Origin: Kocuria rosea subsp. polaris
GTDB lineage: Bacteria; Actinomycetota; Actinomycetes; Actinomycetales; Micrococcaceae
Direction of reading: 5' to 3'
Assembly: GCF_001483755.1 (NCBI RefSeq)
Contig: NZ_LQBK01000003.1
Location: 1 to 64,000, forward strand
Length of the DNA: 64,000 bases
Shown here piece after piece: positions 58,161-64,000 of the stretch. The translations under genes and the position numbers were made by a program. Every line of letters starts with the position of its first letter. Positions within the stretch are counted from its first letter, which is position 1. The notes beneath the pieces are model-generated. The model worked only from the letters and a program-made list of their open reading frames with translations. It did no database searches and was not told the DNA's origin.

Positions 58161-58192
58161 GCTCCGAGAGCGGCCGGCTCCGAGAGCGGCCG
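58161..58192. repeat. 16-bp direct repeat in the rel/AbiEi-like intergenic gap
   Basis: GCTCCGAGAGCGGCCG is repeated exactly at 58161-58176 and 58177-58192. Around it (58130-58312) are many degenerate copies of GCGAGGACGG and GAGCGGCCG, extending into the last codons of rel. Confidence 0.75.
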
Positions 58193-58291
58193 GGCCGGCG
58201 CGAGGACGGCTCCCGCGAGCGACCGGACCGGCACGAAGACGGCCACGGGAGCGGATGGACCAGCGCGAGGACGGGACCGAGAGCGACCGCG

Positions 58292-60688
58292 TCAGCGCGA
58301 GGACGGCTCCGAGATGGGCCGGTTGCCCGAGGTGCGGTAGACGTCGTAGACCCCGTCGATGCGGCGGACCTGGTTGAGCACGTGGTCCAGGTAGCGCGGA
58401 TCGCCCATCTCGAAGGCGAAGCGGGAGATCGCCAGCCGCGCCTTCGAGGTGTGCACCGAGGCGGCGAGGATGTTGACGTGGTTCTCCGAGAGCACTCGGG
58501 TGACGTCCGAGAGCAGGGACTTGCGGTCGAGGGCCTCCACCTGGATCTCGACCAGGAACACGCTGGACTGGGTGGGCGCCCACTCGACCTCGACCACCCG
58601 CTCCGTGGACGTCAGGGCCAGCATGTTGGCGCAGTCCTTGCGGTGCACGGAGATGCCGGCGCCGCGGGTCACGAAGCCCATGATCTCGTCCGGCGGCACC
58701 GGCGTGCAGCAGCGGGCGAGCTTGACGTAGACGTCGGAGGCGCCCTGGACCGTCACCCCGGAGTCGGACACGCGCGGGCGCACCGGCTGGGTGGCGATGG
58801 TGGTCTCCGCGAAGTCCTCCTCCGCGCCGTCCGCCCCGCCGAGGTCGCCCACGATCTTCTCGACCACGCTCTGGGCGCTGACCACGTCGGAGCCGATCGC
58901 CTCGTAGAGGGAGCTGATGTCGGTGCGGTGGAAGTCCTGGGCCACCGCGAGCAGGGACTCCTGGGTGAGCGTGCGCTGCAGGGGGAGGTGGTGCTTGCGC
59001 AGGGCGCGGGTGAGCGCGTCCTTGCCCTTCTCGATCGCCTCCTCGCGGCGCTCCTTGGAGAACCACTGCCGGATCTTGTTGCGGGCCCGCGGGGACTGCA
59101 CGAACTTCAGCCAGTCCTGCGAGGGCCCGGCGTGCTCCGACTTGGAGGTCAGCACCTCCACCCAGTCCCCGTGCTGGAGCTCCGAGGACAGGGGCACGAG
59201 CTTGCCGTTGACGCGCGCCCCGATGGTCTTGTGCCCCACCTCGGTGTGCACGGCGTAGGCGAAGTCCACGGGCGTGGAGCCGGCGGGCAGGGCCATGACC
59301 TCGCCCTTGGGGGTGAACACGTACACCTCGGACGTGTTGATCTGGTAGCGCAGGGAGTCGAGGAACTCGGAGGAGTCCTGGGTCTCCTCCTGCCAGGACA
59401 CGAGCGAGCTCAGCCAGGCGAGGTCCCCCTCCTGGGCCTTCGGGGTCGCGGAGTTCGCCTGGTTGGCCTGGTCCTTGTACTTCCAGTGCGCGGCCACGCC
59501 GTACTCGGCCCGGCGGTGCATCTCGTGGGTGCGGATCTGGATCTCCACGGGCCGCCCGTCCGGGCCGATGACCGTGGTGTGCAGGGACTGGTACATGTTG
59601 AACTTCGGCATGGCGATGTAGTCTTTGAACCGCCCCGGCAGCGGCCGCCACCGCGCGTGCAGGGCGCCCAGCGCCGCGTAGCACTCGCGCACCGTGTTCA
59701 CCAGGACCCGCACCGCCTGCAGGTCCTGGATCTCGTCGAAGTCCTTCCCGCGCACGATCATCTTCTGGTAGATCGAGTAGTAGTGCTTGGGCCGGCCGGT
59801 GATGGTCGCCTCGATGCCCGCCTCGGAGAGGTCCAGGGCGATCCGCTCCCGGATCTTGGCCAGGGACCGCTCGCGCTGGGGCTGGCGCTCCCCCACCATC
59901 CGCACGATCTCCTCGTAGACCTTGGGGTAGAGCGCCGCGAAGGCCAGGTCCTCGAGCTCCCACTTGATGGTGTTCATGCCGAGGCGGTGGGCCAGCGGGG
60001 CGAAGATCTCGAGGGTCTCGCGGGCCTTCTTCGAGGACGAGGTCTGCGAGACGAAGCGCCAGGTGCGGGCGTTGTGCAGGCGGTCGGCGAGCTTGATGAC
60101 GAGCACGCGGATGTCCTTGGCCATCGCCACGATCATCTTGCGCACGGTCTCGGCCTGCGCAGCGTCCCCGTACTGGACCTTGTCCAGCTTCGTCACGCCG
60201 TCCACGAGGGCGGCGACCTCCTCGCCGAACTCGGCGCGCAGCTGCTCGAGGGTGTAGTCCGTGTCCTCCACGGTGTCGTGGAGCAGGGCCGCCACGAGGG
60301 TGGCGCCCGTCATGCCGAGCTCGGCGAGGATCGTGGTCACGGCCACGGGGTGGGTGATGTACGGGTCGCCGCTCTTGCGCTTCTGGCCCTCGTGGCACTT
60401 CTCGGCGACCTTGAAGGCGCGCTGCAGGACCTCGAGGTCCTCCTCCGGGTGGGTGGCGCGCACGGTGTGCAGCAGCGGCTCGAGGATCGGCGAGTGGTCC
60501 ATGGGCCGCCCGGACAGGTAGGACAGGCTCGACCGGGTGCGGTCGCTGCGTCCCGGGAACACGGCACGGCCCAGGAGCGGCCGGGACGCGGGCACCACGT
60601 AGTGCGTGCCGGCCATGTCCGACCGGCGCGGCGGGGTCGGTGCGGCGGCCTGGTCCGCGGGGACGGCCCCGTCGTCGGACGAGCTCAT
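58292..60688 (-). CDS. rel: Bifunctional (p)ppGpp synthetase/hydrolase Rel
   Basis: Rel makes and degrades the alarmone (p)ppGpp during amino-acid starvation. In this 798-residue protein the N-terminal hydrolase domain has HTYVTHP-like ITHPVAV and the HD pair in LLHDTVEDT (residues 137-138). The synthetase domain (about 270-400) has the [12 protein letters not shown] segment. A TGS domain follows ([14 protein letters not shown], near 440), then a conserved [11 protein letters not shown] region and a C-terminal ACT domain. The ATG at 60688 has GGAAGGAAG upstream. It follows secF, with a strong hairpin in its leader. The usual apt gene is absent from between secF and rel. Confidence 0.97.
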   Translation of the reverse strand: MSSSDDGAVPADQAAAPTPPRRSDMAGTHYVVPASRPLLGRAVFPGRSDRTRSSLSYLSGRPMDHSPILEPLLHTVRATHPEEDLEVLQRAFKVAEKCHEGQKRKSGDPYITHPVAVTTILAELGMTGATLVAALLHDTVEDTDYTLEQLRAEFGEEVAALVDGVTKLDKVQYGDAAQAETVRKMIVAMAKDIRVLVIKLADRLHNARTWRFVSQTSSSKKARETLEIFAPLAHRLGMNTIKWELEDLAFAALYPKVYEEIVRMVGERQPQRERSLAKIRERIALDLSEAGIEATITGRPKHYYSIYQKMIVRGKDFDEIQDLQAVRVLVNTVRECYAALGALHARWRPLPGRFKDYIAMPKFNMYQSLHTTVIGPDGRPVEIQIRTHEMHRRAEYGVAAHWKYKDQANQANSATPKAQEGDLAWLSSLVSWQEETQDSSEFLDSLRYQINTSEVYVFTPKGEVMALPAGSTPVDFAYAVHTEVGHKTIGARVNGKLVPLSSELQHGDWVEVLTSKSEHAGPSQDWLKFVQSPRARNKIRQWFSKERREEAIEKGKDALTRALRKHHLPLQRTLTQESLLAVAQDFHRTDISSLYEAIGSDVVSAQSVVEKIVGDLGGADGAEEDFAETTIATQPVRPRVSDSGVTVQGASDVYVKLARCCTPVPPDEIMGFVTRGAGISVHRKDCANMLALTSTERVVEVEWAPTQSSVFLVEIQVEALDRKSLLSDVTRVLSENHVNILAASVHTSKARLAISRFAFEMGDPRYLDHVLNQVRRIDGVYDVYRTSGNRPISEPSSR

Positions 60689-60718
60689 GACCGAGACTTC
60701 CTTCCCATCGATGCACGC

Positions 60719-60746
60719 GGGGCGGCGGCCGTGCGGCCGCCGCCCC
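60719..60746 (-). promoter_or_regulatory. 13-bp GC hairpin in the rel leader
   Basis: GGGGCGGCGGCCG (60719-60731) and its exact complement (60734-60746) are separated by only two bases, 31-58 nt upstream of the rel start and after the secF stop. It may end the secDF transcript or attenuate rel. Confidence 0.55.
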
Positions 60747-60829
60747 GATCGTCGTCTCCGGTTCGGGTTCGACGTGTGCTGCTGTGCGGGGGGCCGCTCC
60801 TGCACGACCCGCCCTACGGTGGCTACAGT

Positions 60830-61849
60830 CTAGTGCGCCGCGGCCTCCTCGGCGGCACGCTCGACGGGTGCCCCCGCGCGGGCCTCCTGCTCCTGGACCG
60901 CGGGCTCGCCGCGGCGCAGCAGCGCGTAGAGGGGCGCGGCCACGAACAGGGTGGCCGCGGTGCCCACGATGATGCCGACGAACAGGGACAGCGACAGGTC
61001 CTTGAGGGTGCCCGCCCCCAGGACGAGCCAGCCGATGAACAGGATCGAGCCGACCGGCAGGATGCCCACCACGGACGTGTTGATCGAGCGCACCAGCGTC
61101 TGGTTGACGGCGAGGTTCACCTGGTCGGAGAACCTCCGGCCGGCCCGCTCCGGCGGGGCCGTGCCGTCGAGCAGCCCCTCGGTGTTCTCCCGGACCTTGT
61201 CGAAGACCACCACGGAGTCGTAGAGCGAGTAGCTGAGCACCGTGAGGAAGCCGATCACCGCGGACGGGGTGACCTCGAAGCCCACGAGCGAGTAGATCCC
61301 GGCGGTGATCGCCACCGAGGCGAGCATGCCGGCGACCGCCGAGACGGACATCTTCCAGGTGCGGAAGTACAGGGCCATCAGGGCGGTGGCCAGGACCACG
61401 AAGACCACCAGGCCCTGCAGGGCCTGGGTGGTGACGCCGGCGCCCCAGGTGGGACCCACGAAGTTGGAGGTGACCTCCTGCTCGCTCACGCCGTAGGCGT
61501 CGACCAGGGCGTCCTTGACGGCCAGGGTCTGGTCGTCGTCGAGCTGCTCCGTGCGCACCCGGACGGTCTCCGGGGCGATGTTGGTGACCTCCACGCCGGC
61601 GGCGTCCGAGGACTCGGCGACGGCCTCCCGGCCGGCCTCGATGTCCGGGTCGGCCACGGAGGACACGGTGAACTCGGACCCGCCGGTGAAGTCGATGCCG
61701 AGGTTGAAGCCGCCCTTGGCCACGGGCACGAGCAGGGACAGCAGCACGAGGACGCCCACGACGGCGAGCCACTGCTTGGCCCGGCCCACGAAGGGGTAGG
61801 AGGTCCGTCCGCTGTGCAGGGCGTTGCCGAAATCTGCGAACTTGGACAT
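60830..61849 (-). CDS. secF: Protein translocase subunit SecF
   Basis: SecF works with SecD to use the proton gradient for late steps of protein export. The 339-residue protein has six transmembrane helices with FNLGIDFTGGSEF near residue 48, the first extracytoplasmic domain, and GFLTVLSYSLYDSVVVFDKVREN near residue 205. A charged Glu/Ala tail ends it. The ATG overlaps the secD stop by one base (TGATG), so SecD and SecF are coupled. Confidence 0.97.
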   Translation of the reverse strand: MSKFADFGNALHSGRTSYPFVGRAKQWLAVVGVLVLLSLLVPVAKGGFNLGIDFTGGSEFTVSSVADPDIEAGREAVAESSDAAGVEVTNIAPETVRVRTEQLDDDQTLAVKDALVDAYGVSEQEVTSNFVGPTWGAGVTTQALQGLVVFVVLATALMALYFRTWKMSVSAVAGMLASVAITAGIYSLVGFEVTPSAVIGFLTVLSYSLYDSVVVFDKVRENTEGLLDGTAPPERAGRRFSDQVNLAVNQTLVRSINTSVVGILPVGSILFIGWLVLGAGTLKDLSLSLFVGIIVGTAATLFVAAPLYALLRRGEPAVQEQEARAGAPVERAAEEAAAH

Positions 61850-63690
61850 CAGGCGTTCTCCTCGGGGGTGCGGGCGGCGGACGACGACGCGCCGACCGGC
61901 GCGCCGTCCGGTGCCGCCGCAGACGGGGGGTCCTTCGGCGCGGTCCGCGCCGCGCGGCGGCGCCGCTCGGCGATGGTCAGGCCGTCGTGCTCCGCCTGCG
62001 GCTCGCGCAGCCGGCCGGCGCCCCGGTACAGGGGCACCGCGTCGAGGGCCTCGGGGCTGAGCCCCGAGTGCTTCCCGCCGCCGCCGAAGTAGCGGGTGCG
62101 GGCGAGCATGACCATCACCGGGTGCGTGAAGAGGAAGACGACGAGCAGGTCGGCGATCGCGGTCAGGCCCAGGGTGAAGGCGAAGCCGCGCACGTTGCCC
62201 ACGGCCACGAAGTACAGCACGGCCGCGGCCAGCAGGTTCACGGCCTTGGACGCGAGCACGGTCTGGCGGGCGCGCTGCCAGCCGTGGTCGACGGCCGCCG
62301 GGATGGAGCGGCCGCTGCGGATCTCGTCGCGGATGCGCTCGAAGTAGACGATGAACGAGTCCGCGGTCTGGCCGATCGCCACGATCAGGCCCGCCACGCC
62401 GGCCAGGGACAGGCGGTAGTTCGCGGACCAGCCCAGCAGGGTGATCGCCAGCCAGGTGAGCACGCCCGCGACCACGAGCGAGCTGATGGTCACGAGGCCC
62501 AGCAGACGGTACTGGAAGAGCGAGTACACGCACACGAGCACCAGGCCGATGATCCCGGCGATGATGCCCATCCGCAGCTGGTCGGCGCCCAGGGTCGCGG
62601 AGATCTGCTGCTCGGACTGGATGTCGAAGCTCATCGGCAGCGCGCCGTACTTGAGCTGCTCGGCCAGGAACTTCGCCTGCTCCTCGGTGAACTGGCCCGT
62701 GATCTGGGCCTGTCCGTCGGAGATCACGGCGTTCATCGACGGGGCGGAGACCACCTGGCCGTCCAGCAGGATTGCGAACTGGCTGCGGGGGTCGCCGGAC
62801 GTGGCGGTGCCGATCCCGTAGAGCCGCTCGGAGAGCTGCCGGAAGGTGTCCGTGGCCTCCGGGCCGAACTGGAGGTTCACGGCGAACTGGTTCAGGGACA
62901 CGCCCTGGGAGTTCTGGGCGGTGCCGTAGGAGGCGTCCTCGATGCCGGTGCCCTGGATCTCCACGGGCCCCAGGAGGTACTTGGTGCCCGTCTCGGGCTC
63001 GCACGCGACGATCGGCTCGCCGGGCTCCTGGGCCTCCCGCTCCTCGGGGGACTGGGGCACGGTGCAGTCGGTCGCCTCGAACTCCCGGAACAGCTCCGGG
63101 GTGATCCAGTTCGGGTCGGAGGCGTCGGTCGGCTCGGCGGTGGGCTCGGGCAGCTCCTCGTCGGTGGCGCGCTGGTCCTCGGGGACCGGCTCCGCCGCGG
63201 CGGTGGTGAGCACGGGCCGGAAGTTCATCTGCGCCGAGGTCTGGATGAGCTCGCGGGTCTCGGCGGAGGGCACGCCCGGCATGGAGACCACGATGTTGTC
63301 GCCGGACTGGGTGGCGATCTCCGCCTCGGCCACTCCGGAGCCGTCGACGCGCTGGCGGATGATCTCCACGGCCTGGTCCAGCTGCTCCGGGGAGACCTCC
63401 TCGCCGGCGTCCTCCCCCTGCAGGGACGGGGAGAGGATCATCTGGGTGCCGCCCTCGAGGTCGAGGGCCAGCTTGGGCCCCCAGCCGCTGCGGTCGGTGC
63501 CCGCGCCCCAGGCCAACAGCCCGCCCAGCAGGGCGAGCAGCACCAGCAGCCCGATCAGGGACCGCCGGGCGGTCGAGAGGGCGGCCCGCACCCCCGAGCG
63601 TGCCGGCGCGGTCGAGCCGCCCCGCCCGGGGGTGCCGTCCGGTGCGGCGGCCCCGGGGTCACCGGGGGTCTTGCGTGTGGTCAGTGCCAT
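61849..63690 (-). CDS. secD: Protein translocase subunit SecD
   Basis: This 613-residue SecD has a first transmembrane helix near residue 50 and LALDLEGGTQMIL. A large periplasmic-type P1 domain carries an acidic Pro/Glu-rich insert, and a C-terminal six-helix unit has GFTVGLIVAIGQTADSFIVYFERI-like features. The ATG at 63690 has AAGGAAG upstream; an in-frame ATG at 63735 would add 15 residues. It lies between yajC and secF in the yajC-secD-secF operon. Confidence 0.96.
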   Translation of the reverse strand: MALTTRKTPGDPGAAAPDGTPGRGGSTAPARSGVRAALSTARRSLIGLLVLLALLGGLLAWGAGTDRSGWGPKLALDLEGGTQMILSPSLQGEDAGEEVSPEQLDQAVEIIRQRVDGSGVAEAEIATQSGDNIVVSMPGVPSAETRELIQTSAQMNFRPVLTTAAAEPVPEDQRATDEELPEPTAEPTDASDPNWITPELFREFEATDCTVPQSPEEREAQEPGEPIVACEPETGTKYLLGPVEIQGTGIEDASYGTAQNSQGVSLNQFAVNLQFGPEATDTFRQLSERLYGIGTATSGDPRSQFAILLDGQVVSAPSMNAVISDGQAQITGQFTEEQAKFLAEQLKYGALPMSFDIQSEQQISATLGADQLRMGIIAGIIGLVLVCVYSLFQYRLLGLVTISSLVVAGVLTWLAITLLGWSANYRLSLAGVAGLIVAIGQTADSFIVYFERIRDEIRSGRSIPAAVDHGWQRARQTVLASKAVNLLAAAVLYFVAVGNVRGFAFTLGLTAIADLLVVFLFTHPVMVMLARTRYFGGGGKHSGLSPEALDAVPLYRGAGRLREPQAEHDGLTIAERRRRAARTAPKDPPSAAAPDGAPVGASSSAARTPEENA

Positions 63691-63780
63691 GGTCTTCCTT
63701 ACGAACGACGGCCCGGTGCTGCCGGGCCTGTGCATGGGAACGGGCCGACCAGTGGTCGGCCCGTCGTCCCGTGTGGGGGG

Positions 63781-64000
63781 TCAGTCGTTGCGCTGCCCGG
63801 GATCGCGCCGGGTGTCGTCGTCGAGGGGGTCGACGGGGGTCGACCCGGCGCCGGGGGCGTCGGGCTCGATCACCGACGGCTCCGCCTCGGTCCCGGGGGC
63901 CGGTGCGGGCGCCGTCTCGTCCTCGACGACCGTGGTCACGGTCTGCAGGTGCACGGTCACGGCGGTGCCGGGGGCGATCTCGAGGACGACCTTGTTGGTG
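63781..64000 (-). CDS. yajC: YajC, preprotein translocase accessory subunit (partial, N-terminus off the right edge)
   Basis: About 72 C-terminal codons are present. The visible part has the soluble YajC pattern NKVVLEIAPGTAVTVHLQTV, followed by a low-complexity acidic/Pro tail rich in Glu, Ala and Asp that ends DPGQRND. The N-terminal transmembrane helix is outside the window. It lies 90 bp upstream of secD in the same orientation, consistent with the yajC-secD-secF operon. Confidence 0.85.
   Translation of the reverse strand, partial: TNKVVLEIAPGTAVTVHLQTVTTVVEDETAPAPAPGTEAEPSVIEPDAPGAGSTPVDPLDDDTRRDPGQRND

Noticed and set aside
58154-62092. A 1312-codon open frame opposite rel and secF
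   Set aside because: Antisense shadow; rel, secF and secD motifs on the minus strand explain the DNA.

Overview
The window is very GC-rich chromosomal DNA, with tightly packed genes, many GTG starts and frequent 4-nt start/stop overlaps. Gene content and order are those of an actinobacterium: gmk-rpoZ-coaBC-metK-priA, mihF beside the pyr operon, aroC-aroK-aroB-efp-nusB, rpsD-(DUF948)-alaS-ruvX-mltG-aroE and yajC-secD-secF-rel. A Micrococcaceae member close to Kocuria or Arthrobacter is my best guess. That is inferred from synteny and protein style, not from a search.

Layout. (1) 1-5126 is a lactate-utilisation locus. A lutAB operon runs left off the edge and lctP (L-lactate permease) runs right. 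They share a 424-bp divergent control region with three TGGTC-N-GACCA operators placed just after both predicted promoters. A FadR/GntR-type regulator (LldR-like) follows lctP. (2) 5127-6673 is an accessory island with a small unknown protein, a serine resolvase and a palindrome-rich upstream region. (3) 6674-14510 (minus strand) holds a GCS2-type glutamate-cysteine ligase, a helicase-motif-deficient PriA, metK, coaBC, rpoZ with an unusually long acidic tail, gmk and mihF. (4) 14687-23732 (minus) is the pyrimidine operon pyrR-pyrB-pyrC-(membrane protein)-carA-carB-pyrF, led by a PyrR-binding-loop-like RNA element over the pyrR ribosome binding site. (5) 23860-25579 is an ABC-2 exporter pair inserted between pyrR and nusB. 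(6) 25642-36874 (minus) carries nusB, efp, the shikimate genes aroB/K/C/E, mltG, ruvX, alaS, two small membrane proteins and rpsD, many translationally coupled. (7) 37289-42622 is a glycerol locus, glpD-glpF-glpK, with a divergent SorC-type regulator. (8) 42712-47520 has rarA, a CPA1 Na+/H+ antiporter, dtd, a PAP2-fold membrane protein and a mycothiol/DinB-family protein. (9) 47818-50773 is a three-gene operon: YgiB-like lipoprotein, YgiC-like glutathionylspermidine-synthase-type ATP-grasp ligase and an amino-acid/polyamine-type permease. This is the least understood and most interesting system here. (10) 50847-64000 has aspS, a second APC permease, hisS, a DUF349 coiled-coil protein, an orphan AbiEi-like protein, rel, secF, secD and the 3' end of yajC.

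Convergent gene ends repeatedly carry GC-rich hairpins or short tandem repeats (18 bp x3 at 37151, 40 bp x2 at 42632, 16 bp x2 at 58161, a folded repeat at 54196-54301). I found no rRNA, tRNA, CRISPR array or complete insertion sequence. Coordinates and starts were read by eye. Promoter, operator and RNA-element calls are predictions.
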